Shown: positions 30,837 to 39,302 of the stretch, one piece after another
Layout: every line of letters starts with the position of its first letter
Numbering within the stretch: the stretch's first letter is position 1
Source: Actinophytocola sp044466355
GTDB lineage: Bacteria; Actinomycetota; Actinomycetes; Mycobacteriales; Pseudonocardiaceae
Reading direction: 5' to 3'
NCBI RefSeq assembly: GCF_044466355.1
Contig: NZ_JBITMQ010000011.1
Location: 299,817 to 363,816, forward strand
DNA: 64,000 nucleotides
Translations under genes and position numbers: made by a program
The notes under the pieces: generated by a model
What the model saw: the letters and a program-made list of their open reading frames with translations, nothing else
Told to the model about the DNA's origin: nothing
Database searches by the model: none

Positions 30837-31847
30837 GTGGTTGACCTGCGGCATCACGGGGATGTGGACGCGGAGCCGGGCCTGCGGGACTTCGCGGTGA
30901 ACGTCCGGGGCACGGCCCCGCCCGGGTGGCTGCGTGAGCGCCTCGTCGCCGCACTGGACCGGCTCGGCACCTACCCGTCCGCGGCCGACGACCGCCGGGC
31001 CCGCGAGGCCGTGGCGAGACGCCACCGCCGCCACCCCGACGAGGTGCTGGTCCTGAGCGGCGCCGCGGAGGGTTTCGCGCTGCTCCCGGTACTGCGCCCG
31101 AAACTGGCCGCCCTGCTGCACCCGTCGTTCACCGAGCCCGAGGTGGCGCTGCGGGACGCGGACGTGCCGGTCCGCCACGTCTTCGACGGGCAGGTGCCGG
31201 ACGACGCGGACCTGGTCGTCGTCGGCAACCCCAACAACCCGACGTCGCGGCTGCGGCCCGCCGACGAACTCGCGCTGCTCGCCCGGCCCGGCCGGGTGCT
31301 GGTCGTCGACGAGGCGTTCATGGACGCGGTGCCCGGCGAAACCGAGTCCCTCGCGGGCACCGACCTCCCGGGCCTGCTGGTACTCCGCAGCCTCACCAAG
31401 ACGTGGGCGCTGCCCGGCCTGCGTGCCGGGTACGCCCTCGGTGCCCCGGACCTGTTGGCGCGGCTGGGGAAGCACCGCCCGCACTGGCCCGTCGGCACCC
31501 TCGCGCTCGAAGCCGTCACCGCGTGCTCGGAGCCGCACGCGGTCGCCGAGGCCGAACGGGCCGCCCACGAACTCGCCGAGCACCGCGTGTGGCTCACGGC
31601 CGAGTTGAACCGGCTGCCCGGGGTGCACGTGTACGAACCGGCTGCCGCGCCATTCCTGCTGCTACGGGTGCGTGACGGCGAACGGGTCCGCGCCGGGCTG
31701 CGGGATCGGGGGATCGCGGTCCGGCGCGGCGACACCTTTCCCGGGCTGACCGCCGACCACCTGCGCGTCGCGGTGCGCGAACCAGCCCGGTGCCGCGACC
31801 TGTTGACCGCGCTCGCGGAACTCACCACGGAGGTGTTGACGAAGTGA
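30837..31847 (+). CDS. cobC: Aminotransferase-like threonine-phosphate decarboxylase (CobC/Rv2231c type)
   Basis: This PLP-dependent fold-type I enzyme of 336 residues belongs to the CobC/HisC-like group. It would form aminopropanol phosphate from threonine phosphate for cobalamin, consistent with cobD in the same region. Family segments are VVGNPNNPTSR, the Asp in VVDEAFMD, the PLP lysine in SLTKTWALPGLRAGY and a C-terminal LRVAVREPARCRDLL. The start is GTG 30837. The stop overlaps the next gene (GTGA). A histidinol-phosphate aminotransferase role cannot be excluded. Confidence 0.8.
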   Translation: MVDLRHHGDVDAEPGLRDFAVNVRGTAPPGWLRERLVAALDRLGTYPSAADDRRAREAVARRHRRHPDEVLVLSGAAEGFALLPVLRPKLAALLHPSFTEPEVALRDADVPVRHVFDGQVPDDADLVVVGNPNNPTSRLRPADELALLARPGRVLVVDEAFMDAVPGETESLAGTDLPGLLVLRSLTKTWALPGLRAGYALGAPDLLARLGKHRPHWPVGTLALEAVTACSEPHAVAEAERAAHELAEHRVWLTAELNRLPGVHVYEPAAAPFLLLRVRDGERVRAGLRDRGIAVRRGDTFPGLTADHLRVAVREPARCRDLLTALAELTTEVLTK

Positions 31848-32653
31848 CGACCGTCGGTGACGTCGTCGAGGTGCTCGAAGCGGCCTACCCGCCCGCGCTG
31901 GCCGAGTCGTGGGACGCGGTCGGGCTGGTGTGCGGCGACCCGGCGGAGCGGGTGGACCGCGTGCTGGTCTGCGTCGACCCCGTTGAGTCCACAGTGGACG
32001 AAGCGCTGGCGGTGGAGGCGGGGCTGGTGGTCGCGCACCACCCGTTGCTGCTGCGCGGCGTGCACGGGGTGCCCGCCAGCACGCCGAAGGGCAGCCTCGT
32101 GCACCGGCTGATCCGCGGCGGCGCCGGGCTGTACTGCGCGCACACGAACGCGGACTCGGCGAGCCCCGGTGTGTCCGACGCGCTCGCCGAGGCGCTGGGC
32201 CTCACCGTCGTCGGGCCGATGGACCCGACGGAAGACGGCGTGACCGGCATCGGCCGGATCTGTGAGCTGCCCGAGACGGAACCGTTCAGCGCGTTCGTCG
32301 AGCGGGTCGCGGCCGCGCTCCCCGCCACCGCGGCGGGGGTCCGCGGTGCGGGCGACCCGAACCGTCCCATCAGGACAGTCGCGGTGTCCGGCGGTGCGGG
32401 CGACTCCTACCTCGGGGCGGTCGCGCGGCTGGGGGTCGACGCCTACGTGACCGCTGACCTGCGACATCACCCGGCGAGCGAACACGCGGCCGTCGCCGGC
32501 GCGCCCGCGCTCGTCGACGTGGCGCACTGGGCCAGCGAGTGGCCGTGGTGTGAACAGGCGGCGGCGATCCTGCGCGACGCCTTCGGCGGTAACGTCGACA
32601 TCCACGTGTCCACTCTTCGCACCGACCCCTGGACCGTCGCGGCGGCCAGGTAG
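31844..32653 (+). CDS. Nif3-like dinuclear metal centre protein
   Basis: This 269-residue protein of the Nif3/YbgI (GTP cyclohydrolase I type 2 homolog) family starts at GTG 31844. The two-metal site is recognised by VVAHHPLLLRGVH and AHTNADSAS, with DLRHHPASEH and VDVAHWASEW near the C-terminus. The family hexamerises into a metal-bound ring. Its cellular role is not settled. Its M. tuberculosis counterpart is Rv2230c in the same gene order. Confidence 0.93.
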   Translation: MTTVGDVVEVLEAAYPPALAESWDAVGLVCGDPAERVDRVLVCVDPVESTVDEALAVEAGLVVAHHPLLLRGVHGVPASTPKGSLVHRLIRGGAGLYCAHTNADSASPGVSDALAEALGLTVVGPMDPTEDGVTGIGRICELPETEPFSAFVERVAAALPATAAGVRGAGDPNRPIRTVAVSGGAGDSYLGAVARLGVDAYVTADLRHHPASEHAAVAGAPALVDVAHWASEWPWCEQAAAILRDAFGGNVDIHVSTLRTDPWTVAAAR

Positions 32654-32670
32654 TACCCGGAGGTTCCAGG

Positions 32671-33408
32671 GTGAAAGCCGATCCCGCAGTGCAGCGCCGA
32701 CTTCTCGAGCTGGCCGACGTCGACGCCGAGCTGGCCAGGATCGACCACCGGCGCAGGACGCTGCCCGAGCTCGCGGAGATCGCCGAGGCCGAGCAGACCG
32801 TGCAGGCGCGCAAGGACGCGAAGGTCGCGAACGAGACCACCCTCGGCGACCTCGACCGCGAGGTGAAGCGGCAGGAGAAGGAGATCGACGCGGTGCGGGC
32901 CCGTGAGGACCGCGACCGCGCGCTGCTGGCGGGCGGGACCGTGAACGCCAAGCAGATGACCGACCTCGAGCACGAGCTGAACACGTTGGAGCGCAGGCAG
33001 GCCACGCTCGAGGACGAGCTGCTCGAGCTGATGGAGCGGCGCGAGGCGGTCGAGGCGGACGGGCAGCACGCCGCGGTCGAGCTGGCGAAGGCCGAGGAGG
33101 TGCTCGCCGACGCGGCGGGCAGGCGGGACCAGGCGTTCGCCGACCTGGAGACCGCGTGGGCGCGGCGGTCGGAGGACCGGTCGAAGCTGGCGCCGGAGTT
33201 CCCGGAGCCGCTGCTCGCGATGTACGAGCGGGTGCGGTCGAACAAGGGGATCGGCGCGGCGCTGCTGCGCGCCCGGCGGTGTGGCGCGTGCCGGATCGAG
33301 CTGGACCGCAGCGCGATCTCCCGCATCTCCGGCACGGCCGCCGAGGAGGTCGTGACGTGCGACGAGTGCGGCGCGATCATGGTCCGCACGGCGGAAAGCG
33401 GCCTGTGA
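32671..33408 (+). CDS. Zinc-ribbon coiled-coil protein (Rv2229c / CT398 type)
   Basis: This 245-residue protein has a long coiled coil (about 15-165; heptad-rich, for example NTLERRQATLEDELLELMERRE less two residues) and a C4 zinc ribbon with CGAC and CDEC at the C-terminus. The family (C4-type zinc ribbon, DUF164-like) is implicated in membrane-associated processes in other bacteria but its function is unresolved. GTG 32671 follows Nif3 by 17 bp and its stop overlaps the RNase H gene as GTGA. Confidence 0.9.
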   Translation: MKADPAVQRRLLELADVDAELARIDHRRRTLPELAEIAEAEQTVQARKDAKVANETTLGDLDREVKRQEKEIDAVRAREDRDRALLAGGTVNAKQMTDLEHELNTLERRQATLEDELLELMERREAVEADGQHAAVELAKAEEVLADAAGRRDQAFADLETAWARRSEDRSKLAPEFPEPLLAMYERVRSNKGIGAALLRARRCGACRIELDRSAISRISGTAAEEVVTCDECGAIMVRTAESGL

Positions 33409-34469
33409 AGGTCACTGTCGAGGCTGACGGCGGCTCGCGTGGCAACCCGGGCCCGGCCGGTTACGGCGCCGTGGTGTTCTCCGAGGGCGGGGACGTGCTC
33501 GCCGAACGGGCCGAGAGCATCGGGATCGCGACCAACAACGTCGCCGAGTACCAGGGCCTGATCGCCGGGCTGTCCGCCGCGCGGGAGCTGGCGGCGACCG
33601 AGGTCGCCGTCCGTATGGACTCGAAGCTGGTCGTCGAGCAGATGTCCGGCAACTGGCAGATCAAGAACGCGGCGCTCAAGCCGCTCGCGGCGGCCGCGCA
33701 CGAGGTGGCGGCGTCGTTCGACGCGGTGACGTACACGTGGATCCCGCGTGCCGAGAACGCGCACGCGGACCGGCTCGCGAACGAGGCCATGGACGGTAAG
33801 CCGTCCCGGTCCGAGCAGCCCGCGCCGATGGACACCACCGCGCCCGCGCGCTGGACCGGTGCGACCGGGACGCCGACCCGGTTCCTCCTGCTGCGGCACG
33901 GGCAGACCGAGCTGTCGGGGGAACGCCGCTACTCGGGCCGGGGTGACGTGGCGCTGACCGACGTGGGTCAGCGGCAGGCGAAGGCGGCGGCCGCCCGTCT
34001 CGCGCACATGGACTTCGCCGCGGTCGTGTCGTCGCCGTTGACCAGGGCGCGGCAGACGGCGGAGGCGATCGGCCGCCCCGTGGCGGTCCACGAGGGCCTG
34101 GTCGAGGCCGACTTCGGCGCGTGGGAACGCCTGACGTTCGCCGAGGCGGCGGCCAGGGACCCGGAGCTGCACCGCCGCTGGCTGGGCGACCCGGGCGTGG
34201 CGCCGCCGGACGGGGAGAGCTTCGACTCCGTACTCACCCGTGTGAGGGAAACTCGCGACGAACTCGTCCAGCGGTACGCGGGCGAGACCATCGTGGTGGT
34301 CAGCCACGTCACGCCCATCAAGTCCCTGCTGCGGCTCGGGCTGGACGTCGGGCCGTCGCTGCTGTTCCGGCTGCACCTGGACCTGGCGTCGCTCTCGGTC
34401 GTGGAGTGGTATCCGGACGGTAACGCTTCGGTACGCCTGGTGAACGACACTGCTCATCTGTCCGTGTGA
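33405..34469 (+). CDS. Bifunctional RNase HI / phosphatase (Rv2228c type)
   Basis: This 354-residue fusion is characteristic of actinobacteria. The N-terminal RNase HI domain (1-140) has D8, E48 and D72 of the catalytic set (ADGGSRGNPG, VAEYQG, MDSKLV). After a linker (about 140-165), a phosphoglycerate-mutase-like phosphatase domain follows with RHGQTE, SPLTRARQTA, EADFGAWE and VSHVTPIKS. In mycobacteria the C-terminal domain has acid phosphatase and alpha-ribazole phosphatase (CobC-like) activity, which fits the cobalamin genes beside it. GTG 33405 overlaps the upstream stop. Confidence 0.93.
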   Translation: MKVTVEADGGSRGNPGPAGYGAVVFSEGGDVLAERAESIGIATNNVAEYQGLIAGLSAARELAATEVAVRMDSKLVVEQMSGNWQIKNAALKPLAAAAHEVAASFDAVTYTWIPRAENAHADRLANEAMDGKPSRSEQPAPMDTTAPARWTGATGTPTRFLLLRHGQTELSGERRYSGRGDVALTDVGQRQAKAAAARLAHMDFAAVVSSPLTRARQTAEAIGRPVAVHEGLVEADFGAWERLTFAEAAARDPELHRRWLGDPGVAPPDGESFDSVLTRVRETRDELVQRYAGETIVVVSHVTPIKSLLRLGLDVGPSLLFRLHLDLASLSVVEWYPDGNASVRLVNDTAHLSV

Positions 34470-34519
34470 CCGGTGCCGGACCTCCGGCGGTCAAGATCCA
34501 CTTCGGGGTTACCCTGGTG

Positions 34520-34910
34520 GGGCGGACGAGTCGGCAGGGCGGTCGCGGCGGGTGAAAGCCCGTCGAGGAAAGTCCGGACTCCGAAGGGCAGGGTGGTTGC
34601 TAACGGCAACCCGGGGTGACCCGCGGGACAGTGCCACAGAAAGCAAACCGCCTGGTACGACCAGGTAAGGGTGAAAGGGTGGTGTAAGAGACCACCAGCA
34701 CCCCGGGTGACCGGGGTGGCTAGGTAAACCCCACCCGGAGCAAGGCCAAGAGGGAGCCTCCGGGCTCCTGCGCAGGCGTTCGAGGGCGGCCCGCCCGAGC
34801 CTGCGGGTAGGCCGCTAGAGCCTGCCGGCGACGGCAGGCCCAGATGGATGACCGCCCACCGGCCGCGAGGCCGGGGACAGGATCCGGCTTACATGCCGGC
34901 TCGTCCGCCC
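34520..34910 (+). ncRNA. rnpB: RNase P RNA (M1 RNA), type A
   Basis: This is the catalytic RNA of RNase P, which matures tRNA 5' ends. The termini pair as GGCGGACGAG with CTCGTCCGCC (helix P1). Conserved blocks are GAGGAAAGTCCGGACTCC near the 5' end, GGGTGACCCGCGGGACAGTGCCACAGAAA (split in the sequence near 34610-34640), AAGGGTGAAA, GGTAAACCCC and CAGATGGATGACCGCC near the 3' end. Length is normal for actinobacteria. It is located right after the RNase H gene, as in mycobacteria. Confidence 0.97.
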
Positions 34911-35225
34911 GCCGAGGAGCAGCACGCCGTGTGCGGCTTTTCGATCACGATCGCCCACCCCGCGAAGGATGGCCGATTGTGCATGAGTCACAGGGATTGC
35001 GCCGAACGGGGCAACGGTGCGGGGCCGGTGTGGCGAACACGCCTCTCCTTGTTCCGCTAGGCCAAACGAGTTAACGCAGTTCAGTGGGAGCGGGTTGACC
35101 CCGCCGTCTCCACACCTACAGTTATGTGTCGCCGCCGCAGGCGGGTGAAGATCCGCGCAGTTTGGTCCGGATGAGTGGTCGATGCGACTTACCGGCCATT
35201 CCAGCCGCATCATGTGTGTGGTCAG
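34911..35225. other. Intergenic region after rnpB with promoter toward the T4SS-like operon
   Basis: This is about 315 bp without a credible gene. A promoter lies at 35095-35122 (listed separately); its transcript would start near 35129. Between 34911 and 35090 I see nothing recognisable. An antisense frame over this stretch also covers rnpB and is not believable. Confidence 0.5.
35095..35122 (+). promoter_or_regulatory. Promoter of the T4SS-like operon
   Basis: TTGACC (35095-35100), 16 bp, TACAGT (35117-35122) is the best sigma-A-type promoter in the gap. It leaves a leader of about 100 nt to the small CxxC frame at 35226 and about 250 nt to ATG 35378. The leader contains a short GC hairpin near 35130-35145. 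Confidence 0.6.
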
Positions 35226-35381
35226 ATGGCACGTCCGAAGCGCCGAGGAGAATACGAGTGCACCAGATGTGGATCTACGGAGCGCCGCCCCGTCACTACC
35301 CATCGTGATGCGGGCGTGCTCTACTCGTCTACGAACGCACAACAGCGGGACGCTCCGCGCACACGGGAGTCAACAACATGA
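35226..35381 (+). CDS. Possible small CxxC protein at the head of the T4SS-like operon
   Basis: A 51-residue frame starts ATG 35226 (MARPKRRGEYECTRCGSTE) and ends in a stop that overlaps the next start as ATGA. The basic N-terminus and one CxxC resemble half of a zinc ribbon. No ribosome-binding site is seen, so it could instead be a leader peptide coupled to the following gene, or not translated at all. Confidence 0.35.
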   Translation: MARPKRRGEYECTRCGSTERRPVTTHRDAGVLYSSTNAQQRDAPRTRESTT

Positions 35382-35650
35382 TCGCCATGACCACCTTCGA
35401 GCTCGCCCAGGAAACCGGTGGTTTGGGCACGACAAACGTCCGCGACTGGATCCTCAACAACATCATCCCGTTGCTGCTGCTCGTGGTGGCCCTGCTCCTG
35501 CTGTGGCTCGGCGGCGGCAAGGGTGACAACGCGGGTGTCATGCGCCGCCTGGGCGGAGTGATCGTCGCACTGGCCATCATCGGGTTGGCGGTGACCACGG
35601 ACGCCGGCAAGAACATCGGCACGTGGATCGCCGGCCTCTTCACGGGCTGA
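35378..35650 (+). CDS. Small two-helix membrane protein (VirB2-like position)
   Basis: This 90-residue protein is read from ATG 35378, GGGAG eight bases upstream. A short amphipathic start (NVRDWILNNI) leads into helix 1 (PLLLLVVALLLLWLGGG) and, after a short basic loop (KGDNAGVMRR), helix 2 (GGVIVALAIIGLAVTT). Size and two-helix hairpin match TrbC/VirB2 pilins or the small subunits that open Gram-positive T4SS operons. There is no clear signal-peptidase site, so a pilin assignment is inference from gene order. Confidence 0.7.
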   Translation: MIAMTTFELAQETGGLGTTNVRDWILNNIIPLLLLVVALLLLWLGGGKGDNAGVMRRLGGVIVALAIIGLAVTTDAGKNIGTWIAGLFTG

Positions 35651-35663
35651 GCAGAGGGCAGCA

Positions 35664-36209
35664 GTGCGTATACGTACCGACGACGAGGTTTACCGCGTCG
35701 ACGCCGTCTGGCTCGGGCCCCCGCGGGCGACGATGCCGTGGCGGGCCCGCTATGTGGCGTGGGGCGTCGGTGTCTTCGTCTTCCTGATCGTGCTCACCGT
35801 GGAGCGGCGCCTCGGAATCGATCTGTTCTGGTCGATCGCGTGGGGCATCGTCATCACGATCCTCGTCACCAGGATGATCACCTCGAAGATCAGCCACGAA
35901 CGGCCGCTGTCCGCGGTCGCCGCCATGTGGCTGCGTGAGCTGACCGCCCCGCGTGAGGCAACCGCGGGGGAGGGCGGCGCCGTCAGCGCCACGAGGGTGC
36001 GGGTGAACACGACGCGGCCGCGTAAGCGGGCGAAGGCGTCGAAGGCGGCGAGGTCGGCGAAGCCCGCGAAACCCTCGAAGGCCGCGCGCAACCGGGCGCG
36101 GGCGGACCGCGCCCGTGCGAAGGCGAGGCAGCGGCGCGGGCCCAGGCAGCAGCAGACGAAACGCGGGAGGGGTGGCGGTGTTCGCACGCCGACGCAAGCG
36201 GGCGCCTGA
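35664..36209 (+). CDS. PrgI/VirB3-like membrane protein with basic tail
   Basis: This 181-residue protein starts at GTG 35664. Two adjacent helices (about 32-50 and 56-75, in YVAWGVGVFVFLIVLTVERR and WSIAWGIVITILVTRM) follow a 30-residue N-terminus, as in PrgI/VirB3 proteins that dock the VirB4 ATPase. From about residue 110 to the end the sequence is almost only Arg, Lys and Ala (PRKRAKASKAARSAKPAKPS), a histone-H1-like tail unusual for the family. The gene overlaps the VirB4 start by 32 bp. Confidence 0.72.
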   Translation: MRIRTDDEVYRVDAVWLGPPRATMPWRARYVAWGVGVFVFLIVLTVERRLGIDLFWSIAWGIVITILVTRMITSKISHERPLSAVAAMWLRELTAPREATAGEGGAVSATRVRVNTTRPRKRAKASKAARSAKPAKPSKAARNRARADRARAKARQRRGPRQQQTKRGRGGGVRTPTQAGA

Positions 36210-39200
36210 GGCGCACGTTCCGTACCCGCCGGCGGCACCGGCCACGGGGATGCCCCACGCCCGGCGCCAGCAACCACAGCAGCAACAACTCCACCGGGGC
36301 CGGCACGCGGCACCGGAGTACGACCTGCCCGACCCACCCATGGCGAGACAGGCGAGACAACAGCCGGCGCAGTACCGACCAGCCGCCGACAGCAAGCGCA
36401 ACCGACGTCTCCCAGGGGAGCAGTCCATTCCGACGTACACCCCGTCGATCGCCGCACGGAGCATCGACGGCCACCTCCTCCGCAACGGCACCGACGTGTT
36501 CGCGTGGTACCGGCTCGCGCCCCAGCGCTGGTCGTTCCGCTCGGACTCGCAGCGCCAGGACCTCATCGCGGCCATCGCGGGCCAGTACGCCGAGCTGCAC
36601 GGCCGGTGGCTGCACCTGCGCGTCACCACCCGGCCGTACCCGATCCGCATGTGGGCCGAGGCGCACGTGCACAACGCGGTCAACCGGCTGCCCGACGCGG
36701 CGGGCGCGCTGTCCTTCGACGACTACCTGATCGGTGAGCAGCAGCAGCTGCTCGGCCGGTCGATGGCGGAGAAGGAGGTGTACCTGGGCGTCCAGGTGCA
36801 GACCCGCAATATGGTGGACCGCGCGGTCGAGCGCGCCGCGCCGCTGCTGCGCCGGATCTTCCCGGCCGCGGTGGACGCCGAGCTGCTCGCCATCGACTCC
36901 GAGGTCGAGCACCTGGACCAGGTGATCGCCTCCGCCGGGCTCGAGGGCCGGCCGGTGACGGCCGAGGAGATGTCCTGGCTGATGCACCGCTCGTGCTCGC
37001 TGGGTCTGCCCGCGCCCCGCAACCTCCCGGCCGTGCCGGGCGCGGCGTGGGAGCCGGAGGACCTGGCGTCGTTCACCGACGCGGCGGACTTCCACCAGGA
37101 GCCGTACTCGCCGACCGTCACCGTGCGCGGCCGCACCGGCTCGAACGCGGGCATGACCCGGCACGTGGCGGTGCTGACCGTGGGCCAGATGCACGGGCTG
37201 CAGATCCCCGAGATCGACGACCCGTGGGTGCAGCACTCGGACCGGCTCGCCGCCTCGGTGGAGTGGTCCGCGCGCATCTACGTGCGGCGGCCCGAGGAGG
37301 TGTCGGGTGAGCTGCAGCGGCAGATGAACAAGGTCCGCTCGCAGGTCCGGCACTACACCGACGAGCACGAGCTGGAGCCGCCGCAGTCGCTGGCCCGGCA
37401 GGCGTCGCGGGTGCTGGAGATCGACGACGAGATGACGTCGGGCTTCACCGCGCTGGCCACCCGGGTGCGGTCGTGGTGGCGCTGCGCGGTGTCCGGCCCG
37501 ACCGAGCGCGACGCGCTCCGGCTCGCGCAGCAGCTGCTGGAGCTGTACAAGCCGAAGGTGGCCATCGAGCACCCCGAGGCGCAGTACGCGCTGGCCCGCG
37601 AGTTCATCCCGGGCGAGCCGCTGGCGTCGTCGGCGTACATGCGCCGCGGCTCGGTGGTGTGGGCCGCGGCGTCGGTGCCGACCGCGACCGCCGAGGTGGG
37701 CGACCGCCGCGGCATCCTCCTCGGCGAGACCGTCACGGCGACCCGGCGCCCGGTGGCGTGGGACCCGTGGATGGCGCAGGAGATCCGTGACGGGTCCGGG
37801 CTGACCGCCATGGTCGCCGGGCTCGGTGGTGGTAAGTCGTTCCTCGGCGGTGGGGTCGTCTACAAGACGCTCCGTGCCGGTGCGCACTGGACGATCCTGG
37901 ACCCGTCCGGTCCGTTGACGAAGCTGTGCGACCTGCCGGAGCTGCGGCCGTACGCGCGGCCGATCAACCTGCTGAACGCGCAGCCCGGCATCCTCAACCC
38001 GTACCGGGTGGTGGCGGAGCCGCAGTTCGAGCACTTCGTCGAGGAGGACGACCCGGAGCGGGCGTGGCGCCGGGAGAAGGCGCTCGCCGCCGCGACCCGC
38101 CGTCGTCTCGCACTGGACGTGCTGACCGGGCTCCTGCCGTACGACATCGCCCGCATGCCGCAGACCAGGATCGTGCTGCTGCGTGCGGTCCGCGTGGTCG
38201 GCGGCCGCCCGGACGCGGACCCGAGCCAGGTGTTCGAGGCGCTGCGGCGGGACGCGTCGGAGCACCACGAGCACGCGGTCGTGGTCGCGGACTTCCTCGA
38301 CGAGATGCGGGAGCGGATGTCGCTGCTCATCCCGGAGAAGGACGCCGACCCGTACACCGAGCAGCGCGACGACCGGCTCACCGTCATGACGATGGCCGGG
38401 CTGACGCTGCCGAAGGACGGCGTGGGCCGCGAGCACTGGACCGACGCCGAGTCGCTCGGCGTGGAGATGCTGAACCTGGCGGCGTGGCTGACGCAGCGGT
38501 CGATCTACGAACGGCCGAAGGACACCCGCAAGGGCGTGTGGATCGACGAGGCGTTCTTCCTGTCGGAGGTGCCGACCGGTCGCGTGCTGATGAACCGGTT
38601 CGCGCGTGACTCGCGGAAGTGGAACGTCCGGGTGCTGCTGTCGTCGCAGATCCCGGCGGACTTCCTGCGCATCCAGGGTTTCGTGGCGCTGCTGGACTCG
38701 GTGTTCGTCGGCCGTCTCGACGACGACCAGGCGCAGGAGGACGCGCTGCGGCTGCTGAAGGTGCCGGTCGGCGCCGGGTACGAGCAGGTCGTGGCGTCGC
38801 TGGGCCGCCGCCCGGGCGGCCACCGCGACACGGTCCGCGACACCGCACCCCGCCAGTTCATCTTCGCCGACGGTGCCGGTGGCGTGGAACGGATCCGCAT
38901 CGACCTGTCCGGCCCGCACCTGGACCACCTGCGCGCGGCCATGGACACCACCCCGGACGCGCTGCGCGACGCGGGCCCGGGCGCGGTCCTGCCCCCCGAC
39001 TCGCACGCCCCGGAGATCCCCGGCGACGAGGAAGCACCCCCACGCGACGGCGCGGTCGACGACGAGGGCCGCTACGACGACGAGGAGTTCGAACTCGAGG
39101 CGGAGTTCGAACTGGGCCTCACCGAGGACGACCCCAACACGGATGTGGACCCGTCCGGCCCCCCGGACGGGTCAGGCAACGGCAAGAAAGCAGGTAAACG

Positions 39201-39222
39201 CGGACGGGTCGATGCCGCATGA
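36178..39222 (+). CDS. VirB4-like T4SS ATPase
   Basis: This 1014-residue AAA+ ATPase is read from GTG 36178, 7 bases after GGGAGG; an earlier GTG at 36172 also fits. A Gln/Pro-rich basic N-terminus (1-70) precedes a VirB4/TraC-like N-domain. The ATPase core has Walker A GLGGGKS near 547-553 and Walker B GVWIDEAFF near 786-794. The family continues with NRFARDSRKWNVRVLLSSQIP less one residue, the sensor region. The C-terminal 70 residues are strongly acidic (DDEEFELEAEFELGLTEDD). It should power assembly or substrate transfer. The absence of VirD4 leaves it the only transport ATPase here. Confidence 0.87.
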   Translation: MFARRRKRAPEAHVPYPPAAPATGMPHARRQQPQQQQLHRGRHAAPEYDLPDPPMARQARQQPAQYRPAADSKRNRRLPGEQSIPTYTPSIAARSIDGHLLRNGTDVFAWYRLAPQRWSFRSDSQRQDLIAAIAGQYAELHGRWLHLRVTTRPYPIRMWAEAHVHNAVNRLPDAAGALSFDDYLIGEQQQLLGRSMAEKEVYLGVQVQTRNMVDRAVERAAPLLRRIFPAAVDAELLAIDSEVEHLDQVIASAGLEGRPVTAEEMSWLMHRSCSLGLPAPRNLPAVPGAAWEPEDLASFTDAADFHQEPYSPTVTVRGRTGSNAGMTRHVAVLTVGQMHGLQIPEIDDPWVQHSDRLAASVEWSARIYVRRPEEVSGELQRQMNKVRSQVRHYTDEHELEPPQSLARQASRVLEIDDEMTSGFTALATRVRSWWRCAVSGPTERDALRLAQQLLELYKPKVAIEHPEAQYALAREFIPGEPLASSAYMRRGSVVWAAASVPTATAEVGDRRGILLGETVTATRRPVAWDPWMAQEIRDGSGLTAMVAGLGGGKSFLGGGVVYKTLRAGAHWTILDPSGPLTKLCDLPELRPYARPINLLNAQPGILNPYRVVAEPQFEHFVEEDDPERAWRREKALAAATRRRLALDVLTGLLPYDIARMPQTRIVLLRAVRVVGGRPDADPSQVFEALRRDASEHHEHAVVVADFLDEMRERMSLLIPEKDADPYTEQRDDRLTVMTMAGLTLPKDGVGREHWTDAESLGVEMLNLAAWLTQRSIYERPKDTRKGVWIDEAFFLSEVPTGRVLMNRFARDSRKWNVRVLLSSQIPADFLRIQGFVALLDSVFVGRLDDDQAQEDALRLLKVPVGAGYEQVVASLGRRPGGHRDTVRDTAPRQFIFADGAGGVERIRIDLSGPHLDHLRAAMDTTPDALRDAGPGAVLPPDSHAPEIPGDEEAPPRDGAVDDEGRYDDEEFELEAEFELGLTEDDPNTDVDPSGPPDGSGNGKKAGKRGRVDAA

Positions 39223-39302
39223 CTGAAGACGGCGGCCATCGACGCGCGAGCATTCACCCTCCCCGGGGCTCGGCCGGGGCCGGCGAAGGCGGCGCAGCAT
39301 GA
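39219..39302 (+). CDS. Possible 27-residue coupling ORF between VirB4 and VirB6 genes
   Basis: This tiny frame starts at ATG 39219 inside the VirB4 stop (ATGA) and ends at a TGA that overlaps the VirB6-like ATG 39299 (again ATGA). The product (MTEDGGHRRASIHPPRGSA and eight more) has no recognisable feature. The overlaps at both ends suggest a translational bridge rather than a protein with a task of its own; chance is also possible. Confidence 0.35.
   Translation: MTEDGGHRRASIHPPRGSAGAGEGGAA

Noticed and set aside
34815..35342. Minus-strand frame over the rnpB 3' end and the T4SS promoter region
   Set aside because: It overlaps the RNase P RNA and a good promoter, and its sequence looks random.
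35983..39006. Minus-strand frame of 1007 codons
   Set aside because: It is the antisense shadow of the VirB4-like ATPase; high GC leaves long open frames, and its composition is Arg/His/Val-rich without domains.
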